Shown: piece by piece, positions 44,066-55,690 of the stretch
Position numbering within the stretch: the stretch's first letter is position 1
How the letters are laid out: each line of letters starts with the position of its first letter
Source of the DNA: Begonia masoniana
Taxonomy: Eukaryota > Streptophyta > Magnoliopsida > Cucurbitales > Begoniaceae
Length of the DNA stretch: 64,000 bases
Direction: 5' to 3'
Assembly (NCBI GenBank): GCA_022432975.1
Contig: CM039505.1
Coordinates: 46,854,544 to 46,918,543, forward strand
Position numbers and translations under genes: made by a program
Notes under the pieces: model-generated
What the model was told of the DNA's origin: nothing
The model's database searches: none
The model's input: only the letters and a program-made list of their open reading frames with translations

Positions 44066-44067
44066 AT

Positions 44068-44683
44068 TGTAGGACCATTATTGTCTAAGAGGGGGTGAAT
44101 TAGATTTTTCTCGCTTAATCTCTTTTACTTAGTGTGATATAAATTTCTCAAGTGATTGCTTACTGATTCAAATAAACACAGAGAGAGAAAAAAAACGACA
44201 CCGTGATTTTTACGTGGTTCGGCTAACCTTGCCTACGTCCACGCTTCAAGATATTCCCCTTGAAGTTTCACTACTTCTCTTCCACGAGAAAACTTGATTG
44301 GACTTCACGGGCGCCAATCAACTACCTTTCACACTTCTAGATTGAACTTCACGGGCGTCAATCCACTGCCTTACAGTTTTAACAGGATGAAGGTTTAAGC
44401 ACAAAGATTACACTCTCTCAAGATAATATCTCAAGTTCTAGGACAGAGAGATGTAAACAATCGAAGAGGATTACAAATTCCTTTTTGCTCGTGAGAGTTG
44501 ATTGTAAGAATTGGCAAAAGTTTTTGTCTTGAGCTACAGTTCTTCTATTTATATCCGCGTCTATAATCTAGGTTAAAAAATATGACCGTTGAAGAACATC
44601 CGTATGCATAAAAACTAGTCGTTGAGTTTCTGGAGTCGCTATCGCTCGCGGTCTTCAAAAGTCTAGTGTTAAGACTTTGGATG
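44068..44683 (-). mobile_element. SIRE 5' LTR, PBS-side part
   Basis: Ends TCCTACA on the - strand at 44068. Positions 44155-44683 match 33975-34520 of the 3' LTR (for example GATTGCTTACTGATTC, CACGGGCGCCAATCAACT). It is broken at 44683 by the gypsy complex and resumes at 61313. Confidence 0.92.
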
Positions 44684-46074
44684 TGTAACACCCGACTTTA
44701 CGGGATTTAATTTTTATTCCAATATAAATGGCATTTTCGTAAATAGGTCAAATGTGGTCCGTTTTGCAAACGGAGAGTTTTAGCAAAGCCGTGTTAATAA
44801 ATTGGAATTTATGGTAAAATATGGAGTTTTGGAGAAAAGGAATCGTTAGTCGAATAACGAATTAAGTAACGAAAATAAATAGAAAACAAAGCGAAGGGCA
44901 ATTTAGTCATTTTGCAAACCAATTTTATAAAAATCATAAAGTCTCCACCTTTTCCCCTCACTCACGCCAACTCCATTCTCTCTCTCTCACCGTGCGATTT
45001 TCTTCCTCCCTCCGCGCGACTCCTTCTCCTCTTCACGACGACGAGAGCTCCGACGACTCGATTCTCTTCACGTTTCCTCCTCCTTCCTCGACTCTAGGTA
45101 CGAATCTACGGTTTTGGAGAGGTAGATATCGATTTCTAGGGTTTAAAACAATTAGGGTTTGTTAGGATTTTCGTCGGAAATATGAATCGATGTTTGTGAT
45201 TGATAGGTTGAGCTTATTTATGCCTCTAATAGACGTATTGATAATTATCGGAGCTTAGTTCATCGATTTGTTGAGGTGTATTGAAGCATTGGTTAACTTG
45301 GAGCTTAAAAACCTCCATTAATGGGGTTTTTGAAATGCCGAGCGCGAATTGCTCGACGAAATGCCTCAACGAACTAAAATAGAGTTTAGGAGAATTTTCT
45401 ATAGTTAGGAGTTAGCAACTTTTGGAGTTTGGTGATTTGGACTCGATTTAATTCGTATATTGTGAAATGTATAGGTGAACGAACACTCGTGGACGAAGCT
45501 CGTGAACGACGGACGCGAGGTAAGTCTCTGTGACTTGTTTGGCCATTTAGGCCTACACCGTACGAATAGAGTCGATCGAGGATATGGAGATGTATTTGGG
45601 TAGATTAGAACGGGTAGCTAGTTTACATTCGGTTAGGTTATTAATCGTAGTGTTCATTGATTGTTAATGCTTTATTTTTCATTGTATCGTTATCGTTATT
45701 GCATCGAGCATGTTCATGCATTGTTTTCTAGCATGCATGCAAAATGAATTTCAAAGTGTTTTACATAGAAAAGGTAAACAAAGTACGTAATTGAACAACA
45801 GAGATAATCACGCCGGGTGCGGTGGTTCAGGCATGGCTGTCGAAGGAAGCATGCTTTCCCCCCCGTGTTAGATCTGAGGGGCTATCCAATCGCGAGATGT
45901 GCCGCTCCTATCTAACGAGAGTGAAGCCCCGGGTAACACATAGACACAGAAACAAAGAAACAAAGAAATGAAAAGAATGCAGAGTTTCAAAAGAACATAG
46001 CATAGCATAGCATACATTTGCATTCACTTAGATTTACTGAGCCTCTAGCTCACGTGTTTAATTCTATGGTGTAG

Positions 46075-46121
46075 GAGACATTGAGACAGGTGAGGAAGAC
46101 ATCCCTCCGCCTGAAGTATGA
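46075..46121 (+). other. Conserved short ORF in LTR1 (candidate exon)
   Basis: It reads G-D-I-E-T-G-E-E-D-I-P-P-P-E-V-stop. Joined to the donor at 45519 it gives ...R-T-R-G-D-I, with the Gly codon split. The spliced frame stays open upstream through the CT-rich first exon, but no in-frame ATG was found. Unspliced, a TAA lies five codons upstream of the Gly codon (46059-46061). LTR2 repeats this at 53160-53206. Confidence 0.42.
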
Positions 46122-46578
46122 GCAGATTGAAGGAGGAGGCCCGTGGGAGTGCGCTGGCAGTCGGTGCGTGATTTTGACCCGTGAGAACGTACATAGGTAT
46201 TTTGGGTTATTTTGGATAGAAATTGTTAGAATATTATAGGATGTTGGAATCTGGTTAATTAGTAGAAAGTATTTTGTGAAATTGGATGTATTTTGTAAAT
46301 GTTTTACCGATTTCTAAAACAGGAGGATATGTTACACTTTTAAATGGAACCACGCGGTTCGTTTTACGAAATTAGTTATGATTTAAACGTATTTTGAGTC
46401 GGTAACCGGATGACGAGTGTAAAGGGTGTTAATGATAGTGTTATGGCGTAGAAATGTGTTTTAGAGGAAGGTATGAAAGGTGTGAAAATGGAATGTGAAA
46501 GGTGAAGATTGGATGTTGTGTGTGTTGGGTGTAATTGGTGTATGCAGGGAATGAGGGTGTGAAGTAGTTAAAGAAAAA

Positions 46579-46856
46579 CTGCCTCTGGAATTAAAAAAAT
46601 CCAGAGGCAGTGGCGAGTATTCGCCTGAGGGAGGCGAGCAATCGCCCATCCCTCTGCTTGAAGCGCCAAGGGAGTTCACCCTTCTCTGGAGAAATCCAGA
46701 GAAGGTGGCGAGTAATCGCCTGGGTGCAGCGATCGCCACGTAAAAAGTGGCGATTGCTGGTTGGCCGAAGAAATGCCAGGCGATCAACCAGGCGACTACT
46801 CCCCTGGTTGTGATCGCTCAAGGGCGATTGCTCGCCACAATTGTGGCGAGCAATCA
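46579..46856. repeat. Hairpin cluster in LTR1
   Basis: CTGCCTCTGGA/TCCAGAGGCAG (46579-46610), TTCTCTGGA/TCCAGAGAA (about 46682-46703), many GCGATTGC/GCGATCGC motifs, and a 30-base perfect palindrome at 46826-46855 centred on ACAATTGT. It recurs in LTR2 (about 53660-53940) and LTR3 (about 60760-61037). Confidence 0.92.
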
Positions 46857-47060
46857 CCACATGTCCTGCCATTTTTGGTAGAACATATACTAAGTAAAAA
46901 AAAAAAAAAAAAAGGATTTTTATTTTAATTATTTCTTTTATTATTTAAAGTTTAATTAATATAGTTTTCAAAGAAAATTTTCAAACGCCGTTCAAACTTT
47001 CAATTTCGATTTTAGAAGTGTTATTTCCGCTAGAACGAGAGATTTACAGTTTGTACGTGT

Positions 47061-47091
<31 letters not shown>

Positions 47092-47129
47092 GGCAAAAAC
47101 AAGGATAGGTTTAAGGGTCGTTACAGTTA

Positions 47130-47141
47130 TGGTATCAGAGC
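47130..47141 (+). other. Primer-binding site of gypsy internal region 1
   Basis: TGGTATCAGAGC, five bases after LTR1, is a perfect complement to the 3' end of initiator tRNA-Met. The same site follows LTR2 at 54206-54217. Confidence 0.92.
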
Positions 47142-47286
47142 CCCCGGGTTTAAAAACGGTTCTGTAGACTGCACGACTGCTTAGCCACTACGCGGACATT
47201 CTTCATCAACTGTAAGTACGTTTAATTGTTTTATTTTAATTTGATTTCTTAGGATTATTTGTTTTAATTTATAGGAATTATAGAAT

Positions 47287-50200
47287 ATGGTTCGAGGTAA
47301 GGACGCCCGAGACGATGCTTTGGATAGATTGACTGATTTGCTGGACCGTCAAGCCCAGCATATGGATAGACAGGCCCGACAAATTGAGGACCTAGTAAAT
47401 GAAAACCGTGAGAATCAACGTGAAAATCAAAGAGCTCGGGATATAGTTGTTCCTAATGGTCAAAGTATGGAGAGACTTCAAAAGTTAAGACCTCCGATAT
47501 TTAATGGGCAATCTACGGACCCCTCTATTGCTGAGGAGTGGGTTCGGAAAATGGAGGATATGATGGAGTATGCCAAAGTGGATATGCCGAGAAAGTTGAG
47601 TGCGCTACGTTCGGAATTAGATGCTCGAACTTGGTGGGATTCTATTAAAGTTACGACTGACGTGTCACTGATGAGGTGGGAACGGTTTAAGACCGTGTTC
47701 TTTGATAAATACTTCAGCCGTACAGCGAGAGCGGCAAAGAGAGCTGAGTTTTACGCAATTGAAGCAAACTAGTACAGTTGCAGAGTATATCAAGAAGTTT
47801 GAAGCTTTATCCAGTTTGCACCACGCCTAGTCAGCGATATGAAGAAAATGTGCATCAATTTATGGATGGGCTAGATAGGGAGATTCGGAAGAACGTCATT
47901 GTGTCTGGTATTATGGATGTGCCCTATGAGGAAATTGCAGCGAGAGCCCTGGAGTTCGAGGCTGCAGAGTTGACGTGTGTTAAGCCAAGGGAGCCTGCTA
48001 AGGCTTCTTTCGCGAGATTCAGCCTCAGGTACGGAATAGAGCTGGCAACCTAGAGGACAACAACAACACGAGGCATCAAAAGGCCTCATGAGGGAGGAAT
48101 GATAAGGGCAAAGGGAAGCAGGTTCAAGGGGCCGCTCAGAAGCCCGTTTGTCCTAAGTGCCAGAAGGAACATTTTGGTGAGTGCCGAGTGGGTACCATAG
48201 CTGTTATCGATGCGGTGAATGGGCCATTATGCCATGAATTGCCCGTTATTGAACCGAACACAATCAGGCAAAGATCAGCGAAGAGTTATGCCAAGGATAT
48301 TCGTATTCATTGAACCTGGAGATGTCGATGATGAGGCACAGCCATCCGTCATAGCAGGTACTATTCTAGTCATGGGTGTACCAGTTTTTCCTTAATAGAT
48401 TACAGGAGCTACGCACTCCTTTATTTCAACTGCTTGCATGGGTAGATTGGGGCTAGTATCTGAGTTGGCTGAGTGCGAGTATAGAGTAATGCTGCCTTCG
48501 GGAGCAATATGCAGTCTGATCAGGTTTCCAGGGCAACGGTCGTCTCTGTGGGAAACAACACCCTCTATGCCCGGTTGATAGTTATGGGAATAGAGGTGTA
48601 CGATCTTATTTTGGGGATGGATTGGCTTGCACGCCATTGCGCCACAATTGACTGCGGGTCCGGGATGGTGACTTTCCGCCCTCCGAACAAGTTGAGTTCA
48701 CATTTTCAGGCAATGAATAGGTTAAGCGGGCTACCTACTTCTTATTCGATGATAGCCAGGGAACAATGTAAAGATGGGTGCTCGATTTTTGTGGCCATGG
48801 TGGGTGATACTCGACTACTTGATAAAATGAAACCGATGATCTCCCAGTTGTTAAAGAGTTCTCGGGGATTTTTCTCGATGATCTTCCAGGACTACCGCCT
48901 GATCGGGAGATCGAGTTGTAATTGATGTTTATCCGAGTCAGCGCCTGTATCTAAGAATGCGTACAGAAATTTTTTTGCGCCGCGATTGAAGAACTTAATC
49001 TCAGTTGGAGGACTATTAGACAAGTGTTCAGTCGACACCGCCAGCTTTTCTCCGTGTGGGCGCACCGGTCCTATTGGTGAAGAAAACGGACCGGAATCCT
49101 CAGGCTGTGCTTTGATTATCGGAGTTCAATAAATTTGACCGGAAGAATAAGTTCCACTGCCCCTAATTTGAACGATCTATTTGACCAGTTGCAGGGTGCC
49201 CGAGTGTTTCATGAAGTATCGCCCTACGCTCGGGTTACTATCAGTTGATTCCGAAAAGAAGAAATATTGAAAGAAAGACAAAAGCGTTTCGAACGAGGTA
49301 TGGGAATAACGAATTTCTTGTGATGTCCTTTGGACTTACCAATTCCCTGCAGCATTTATGTATAGATGAATCGCGTTTTCAAATAGTATTTGGATAGGTT
49401 GTCGTTGTTTTTATAGATGACAAGCCTGTTTTATTTCCAAGACAAAGGAGAGCACGCAGGAACATTTGCGTCGTTCTAAGGACCTTGGTGTCACATCAAT
49501 TGTACTCCGAATTTTCTAAGTGTGAATTCGGGCTTGATCAAGTAAGTTTTGGCTTGTGGTCATACATATCTCAAGAGGTGTCTCAGTGACTCCCCATCTA
49601 AACTGGAGGTTCGTCAATCATGGCCGCGCCTAGATGTACGAGAGTACGAGGATTTTCTTGGTTTTTTGGCTGGATACTCCAAGGAAATTCAGTGAGGGAT
49701 TTTTTCAAAGAGAGCATCCCTCTATCCAAATGACGAGAAGAATGAAAGATTTGTATTGTCCACATCTGTGTGGGAAGAGTTTTATGGAACTGAAACATAT
49801 ATGGACTACGGCCCAGTTCTGACACTAACCAGTCGAGGGATAGTTAGTAGTTACTGTGATGCCTCGGAATTGGACTGGGATGTGTATTAATGCCCTGAAG
49901 GCAAGGTCGTCGCTTATTGCTTCTAGACAATTTAATCCATATTAAAAAACTAATCCGACCCGCTTGAGCTTGCAGCTGTCGGTTTTTTTTTTTGCTTTAA
50001 AAATCTGGAACATGACACTTATGACATCATGGTGCAGTGTTTTCAGATCACAGAGCTTTAAAGTAACCTTGTTTAACACAAATGGAATTGAACATTGCGA
50101 CAAAGACGTTGCTTGGAATTCGGTAAGATTACTATTTTTGAAATTAAATACCACCCGGAAAGGCAATAAAGTAGCGATTGCCTTGAGACGAATGCCTACA

Positions 50201-51775
50201 ACGAGCCAACCTTTGCTTGTGTCACTGGCGGTAAGTTTGAGGGTCTGGATTGAAACTTCGACGGGGAAATTGTGGCAGATTTTTTTAATTTTGTCCATCA
50301 TGCCTTACTTAATGAATAGTTCCTCATTAGACAACGATTTTAGACAAGTCCGAAGGCTCAACAGAACGATTCGAGTGTGAAAAGCATCGAATCGGCATGA
50401 CATCTAACGATTGGCTGATTTAACCTGACAGATGATGGAGTAAGTGAAATTTAGGCCAACAGGTGGTAACTCCTGACGATTAGGCGCTGAAAAATGAGAT
50501 CAACTAGGCACATTCCTCGCGTATTCGGTACATCCCGGGATCACCAAAATGTACAGAGACTTGAGACACATTTTTGTGTCCTAATATGAAGAGAGAAATG
50601 CCAGGTCTGTAGACACCTGCCTGTTTGTCAACAAGAAGGCAAACATCAGGCCCGCTGAACCTTACAGCCACTGCCTATTCCAGAGTGAAGGGGAGCAAAT
50701 ATCCACAGATTTATGTTGGGCTCCCGAGAATGGACAAAGGGGGCCGATGGAATTGTGGGTGGTAGTGGACCGTTGACAAAGACGGCTCACTTCCTGCCAG
50801 TAAAGATGAACCTATTCTATGGACCACTAGCTAGCTGTACGTACAGGAGATTGTCAGCTACACGGATTGCCTATCTCATGTGTTTCTGATAGAGAAGCTA
50901 GCTTTACGCGCAAGTTTCTGAAGAGTTTTACATTAGGCAATGGAACGCATAAATTTTAGCACGGCATTTCAGCTCACTGACGGACAGACTGAAAGAACAA
51001 ATCAGATTCTCGAAAGATTGCTTAGAGCTGCGGGCTAGAGTTTCAGGGCTCGGGGAGCCGATATCTGCCATTGGGAGTTTTCATACACTAACATCTTCCA
51101 GGTCTACGAGTTGGCCATGGCTCCGATGAGGCTTTATGGTCGAAAATGCAGGTCCTCCACTATATTGGGATGAGGAGGCGAGTAGCAGTTGTTGTCCCGA
51201 GTTTTTACAAACAACAGCGGAGAATCGCTGTTATGTCCCAACGCATAGAGATTGCACAGCCGCCAAAAGAGTTATTCTGACCGCAGGCGGAGAGAATTTC
51301 AGTTTAAGGAGGGTGACGAGGTGTATTAAAAATTTTCTCCGTTCAAAGGCGTGATGAGCTTATTTGAAGACCGAGGCAATTTGAATCTCGTTTTTGTCGG
51401 ACCTTTTCTATTGTGAAGGAGGAATTGGAACAATGGCCTACAGGTTACACCACCCGGCCATCTATGGAAGGTCTTCACGATGTGTTCCACGTGTCTACTG
51501 CTCAGAAATGCTTGCGTAATCCATCACACGTCTGTGAAAAATGGGATGAAGTACAACCAACGCGACCAATACATGAAGGCCATACGAATCCTTGGAGTCT
51601 TCTATCAAAGGCTACGAAATAAGGAAGATTCCTCTGGTAAACGTTTTGTGGAGGAACTTGATGTAGAAGAAGCCCCTTTCCCCCCCTTGGGAGAGACAGC
51701 CGGAAGGATGTTGAGGTATCCTGATCTATTGTATCAATCAAATTTTGAGGACAAAATTTCATTAAGGGGAGGGAT
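47287..51775 (+). pseudogene. Gypsy internal region 1, gag-pol (heavily disrupted)
   Basis: It is collinear with 54365-58862. Gag opens at the ATG at 47287 (MVRGKDARDDALDRL) and stays open to 47769. Small indels, mostly in homopolymers, then break it every few tens of bases. From about 48890 nearly every motif is damaged: the zinc knuckle, protease (a TAG replaces the codons before D-T/G), RT, RNase H and integrase can only be followed by comparison with the second copy. The polypurine tract AAGGGGAGGGAT before LTR2 is preserved. No full domain can be made from it. The error pattern suggests unpolished sequence (see findings). Confidence 0.85.
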
Positions 51776-54201
51776 TGTAACACCCGACTTTACGATTTAA
51801 TGTGTATTCCATATAAACGCATTTTCGTACATATGTCAATGTGTCCGTTTGGCAACGGCGAGTTTTAAGCAAAGCCGTGTTAATAAATTGGAATTTATGG
51901 TAAAATATGGAGTTTTGGAGAAAAGGAATCGTTAGTCGAATAACGAATTAAGTAACGAAAATAAATAGAAAACAAAGCGAAGGGCAATTTAGTCATTTTG
52001 CAAACCAATTTTATAAAAATCATAAAGTCTCCACCTTTTCCCCTCACTCACGCCAACTCCATCTCTCTCTCTCACCGTGCGATTTTCTTCCTCCCTCCGC
52101 GCGACTCCTTCTCCTCTTCACGACGACGAGAGCTCCGACGACTCGATTCTCTTCACGTTTCCTCCTCCTTCCTCGACTCTAGGTACGAATCTACGGTTTT
52201 GGAGAGGTAGATATCGATTTCTAGGGTTTAAAACAATTAGGGTTTGTTAGGATTTTCGTCGAAATATGAATCGATGTTTGTGATTGATAGGTTGAGCTTA
52301 TTTATGCCTCTAATAGACGTATTGATAATTATCGGAGCTTAGTTCATCGATTTGTTGAGGTGTATTGAAGCATTGGTTAACTTGGAGCTTAAAAACCTCC
52401 ATTAATGGGGTTTTTGAAATGCCGAGCGCGAATTGCTCGACGAAATGCCTCAACGAACTAAAATAGAGTTTAGGAGAATTTTCTATAGTTAGGAGTTAGC
52501 AACTTTTGGAGTTTGGTGATTTGGACTCGATTTAATTCGTATATTGTGAAATGTATAGGTGAACGAACACTCGTGGACGAAGCTCGTGAACGACGGACGC
52601 GAGGTAAGTCTCTGTGACTTGTTTGGCCATTTAGGCCTACACCGTACGAATAGAGTCGATCGAGGATATTGGAGATGTATTTGGGTAGATTAGAACGGGT
52701 AGCTAGTTTACATTCGGTTAGGTTATTAATCGTAGTGTTCATTGATTGTTAATGCTTTATTTTTCATTGTATCGTTATCGTTATTGCATCGAGCATGTTC
52801 ATGCATTGTTTTCTAGCATGCATGCAAAATGAATTTCAAAGTGTTTTACATAGAAAAAGGTAAACAAAGTACGTAATTGAACAACAGAGATAATCACGCC
52901 GGGTGCGGTGGTTCAGGCATGGCTGTCGAAGGAAGCATGCTTTCCCCCCGTGTTAGATCTGAGGGGCTATCCAATCGCGAGATGTGCCGCTCCTATCTAA
53001 CGAGAGTGAAGCCCCGGGTAACACATAGACACAGAAACAAAGAAACAAAGAAATGAAAAGAATGCAGAGTTTCAAAAGAACATAGCATAGCATAGCATAC
53101 ATTTGCATTCACTTAGATTTACTGAGCCTCTAGCTCACGTGTTTAATTCTATGGTGTAGGAGACATTGAGACAGGTGAGGAAGACATCCCTCCGCCTGAA
53201 GTATGAGCAGATTGAAGGAGGAGGCCCGTGGGAGTGCGCTGGCAGTCGGTGCGTGATTTTGACCCGTGAGAACGTACATAGGTATTTTGGGTTATTTGGA
53301 TAGAAATTGTTAGAATATTATAGGATGTTGGAATCTGGTTAATTAGTAGAAAGTATTTTGTGAAATTGGATGTATTTTGTAAATGTTTTACCGATTTCTA
53401 AAACAGGAGGATATGTTACACTTTTAAATGGAACCACGCGGTTCGTTTTTACGAAATTAGTTATGATTTAAACGTATTTTGAGTCGGTAACCGGATGACG
53501 AGTGTAAAGGGTGTTAATGATAGTGTTATGGCGTAGAAATGTGTTTTAGAGGAAGGTATGAAAGGTGTGAAAATGGAATGTGAAAGGTGAAGATTGGATG
53601 TTGTGTGTGTTGGGTGTAATTGGTGTATGCAGGGAATGAGGGGTGAAGTAGTTAAGAAAAACTGCCTCTGGAATTAAAAAAATCCAGAGGCAGTGGCGAG
53701 TATTCGCCTGAGGGAGGCGAGCAATCGCCCATCCCTCTGCTTGAAGCGCCAAGGGAGTTCACCCTTCTCTGGAGAAATCCAGAGAAGGTGGCGAGTAATC
53801 GCCTGGGTGCAGCGATCGCCACGTAAAAAGTGGCGATTGCTGGTTGGCCGAAGAAATGCCAGGCGATCAACCAGGCGACTACTCCCCTGTTGTGATCGCT
53901 CAAGGGCGATTGCTCGCCACAATTGTGGCGAGCAATCACCACATGTCTGCCATTTTGGTAGACATATACTAAGTAAAAAAAAAAAAAAAAAGGATTTTTA
54001 TTTTAATTATTTCTTTTATTATTTAAAGTTTAATTAATATAGTTTTCAAAGAAAATTTTCAAACGCCGTTCAAACTTTCAATTTCGATTTTAGAAGTGTT
54101 ATTTCCGCTAGAACGAGAGATTTACAGTTTGTACGTGTAAAAAAAAAAAAAAAAAAAAAAATTTTACGGCAAAAACAAGGATAGGTTTAAGGGTCGTTAC
54201 A
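51776..54201 (+). mobile_element. Gypsy complex LTR2 (middle)
   Basis: From TGTAACACCCGAC to GGTCGTTACA. It is nearly identical to LTR1 and LTR3 from about 51880 onward, but its first roughly 100 bp carry many small differences like those of internal region 1. It serves both as 3' LTR of copy 1 and 5' LTR of copy 2, and has no target duplication of its own. Confidence 0.93.
53160..53206 (+). other. Conserved short ORF in LTR2 (candidate exon)
   Basis: Identical to the LTR1 copy: G-D-I-E-T-G-E-E-D-I-P-P-P-E-V-stop after TATGGTGTAG. The donor-like GCGAG|GTAAGT is at 52603/52604. Confidence 0.4.
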
Positions 54202-54205
54202 GTTA

Positions 54206-54217
54206 TGGTATCAGAGC
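54206..54217 (+). other. Primer-binding site of gypsy internal region 2
   Basis: TGGTATCAGAGC, five bases after LTR2; complementary to initiator tRNA-Met. Confidence 0.92.
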
Positions 54218-54364
54218 CCCCGGGTTTTAAAAACGGTTCTGTAGACTGCACGACTGCTTAGCCACTACGCGGACATTCTTCATCAACTGTAAGTACGTTT
54301 AATTGTTTTATTTTAATTTGATTTCTTAGGATTATTTGTTTTAATTTTATAGGAATTATAGAAT

Positions 54365-55690
54365 ATGGTTCGAGGTAAGGACGCCCGAGACGATGCTTTG
54401 GATAGATTGACTGATTTGCTGGACCGTCAAGCCCAGCATATGGATAGACAGGCCCGACAAATTGAGGACCTAGTAAATGAAAACCGTGAGAATCAACGTG
54501 AAAATCAAAGAGCTCGGGATATAGTTGTTCCTAATGGTCAAAGTATGGAGAGACTTCAAAAGTTAAGACCTCCGATATTTAATGGGCAATCTACGGACCC
54601 CTCTATTGCTGAGGAGTGGGTTCGGAAAATGGAGGATATGATGGAGTATGCCAAAGTGGATAATGCCGAGAAAGTTGAGTGCGCTACGTTCGGAATTAGA
54701 TGCTCGAACTTGGTGGGATTCTATTAAAGTTACGACTGACGTGTCACTGATGAGGTGGGAACGGTTTAAGACCGTGTTCTTTGATAAATACTTCAGCCGT
54801 ACAGCGAGAGCGGCAAAGAGAGCTGAGTTTACGCAATTGAAGCAAACTAGTACAGTTGCAGAGTATATCAAGAAGTTTGAAGCTTTATCCAAGTTTGCAC
54901 CACGCCTAGTCAGCGATAATGAAGAAAATGTGCATCAATTTATGGATGGGCTAGATAGGGAGATTCGGAAGAACGTCATTGTGTCTGGTATTATGGATGT
55001 GCCCTATGAGGAAATTGCAGCGAGAGCCCTGGAGTTCGAGGCTGCAGAGTTGACGTGTGTTAAGCCAAGGGAGCCTGCTAAAGGCTTCTTTCGCGAGATT
55101 CAGCCTCAGGTACGGAATAGAGGCTGGCAACCTAGAGGACAACAACAACAACGAGGCATCAAAAGGCCTCATGAGGGAGGAAATGATAAGGGCAAAGGGA
55201 AGCAGGTTCAAGGGGCCGCTCAGAAGCCCGTTTGTCCTAAGTGCCAGAAGGAACATTTTGGTGAGTGCCGAGTGGGTACCAATAGCTGTTATCGATGCGG
55301 TGAAGTGGGCCATTATGCCATGAATTGCCCGTTATTGAACCGAACACAATCAGGCAAAGATCAGCGAAGAGTTATGCCAAGGATATTCGTATTCATTGAA
55401 CCTGGAGATGTCGATGATGAGGCACAGCCATCCGTCATAGCAGGTACTATTCTAGTCATGGGTGTACCAGTATTTTCCTTAATAGATACAGGAGCTACGC
55501 ACTCCTTTATTTCAACTGCTTGCATGGGTAGATTGGGGCTAGTATCTGAGTTGGCTGAGTGCGAGTATAGAGTAATGCTGCCTTCGGGAGCAAATATGCA
55601 GTCTGATCAGGTTTTCCAGGGCAACGTCGTCTCTGTGGGAAACAACACCCTCTATGCCCGGTTGATAGTTATGGGAATAGAGGTGTACGA
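54365..55690 (+). pseudogene. Gypsy gag and protease, internal region 2
   Basis: Gag starts at the ATG at 54365 (MVRGKDARDDALDRL, a Gln/Arg/Asn-rich coiled segment), 'KLRPPIFNGQSTDPSIAEEW' and MEYAKVDNAEKVECATF. It then needs a +1 shift at about 54693 to continue as 'ELDARTWWDSIKVTTDVSLM', 'WERFKTVFFDKYFSRTARAA', 'DGLDREIRKNVIVSG'. The zinc knuckle C-YR-C-GEVG-H-YAMN-C is at about 55284-55328. The aspartic protease 'SLIDTGATHSFIST' at about 55475-55515 has its D-T-G intact. A T-run one base shorter than in region 1 (55692-55700) shifts the frame before '[14 protein letters not shown]'. The two frameshifts may be sequence errors. Confidence 0.87.

Larger units (their letters stand above)
44684..47125 (+). 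mobile_element. Gypsy complex LTR1
   Basis: Its 2442 bp run from TGTAACACCCGAC to GGTCGTTACA. The 5' flank ggatg (44679-44683) matches ggatg at 61308-61312, the outer target duplication of the whole complex. It contains a CT-rich leader (about 44940-45097), CTAG|GTACGA, a short candidate exon ending GACGCGAG|GTAAGT (45519/45520), the TATGGTGTAG acceptor-like site (46065-46074), the short acidic ORF, hairpin clusters (46579-46611, 46682-46704, 46826-46855) and two A-rich tracts near the 3' end. It is almost identical to LTR3, so the insertion is young. Confidence 0.95.

Noticed and set aside
44912..45094. Leu/Ser/Arg-rich open frame in the CT-rich LTR leader
   Set aside because: It lacks an ATG. 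The low-complexity CT-rich DNA is better explained as a 5' leader. It is also not conserved as protein in LTR-A, LTR-B or LTR-C.
46461..46872. Arg/Pro-rich open frames on both strands of the LTR hairpin region (repeated at 53.6 and 60.8 kb)
   Set aside because: They occur in all three near-identical LTRs because the palindromic DNA is stop-poor. No relation to any domain, and the corresponding regions of the other LTRs do not conserve them as protein.
47130..47141. tRNA-Met gene fragment
   Set aside because: It is only the 12-base primer-binding site complementary to a tRNA 3' end; no tRNA body follows.
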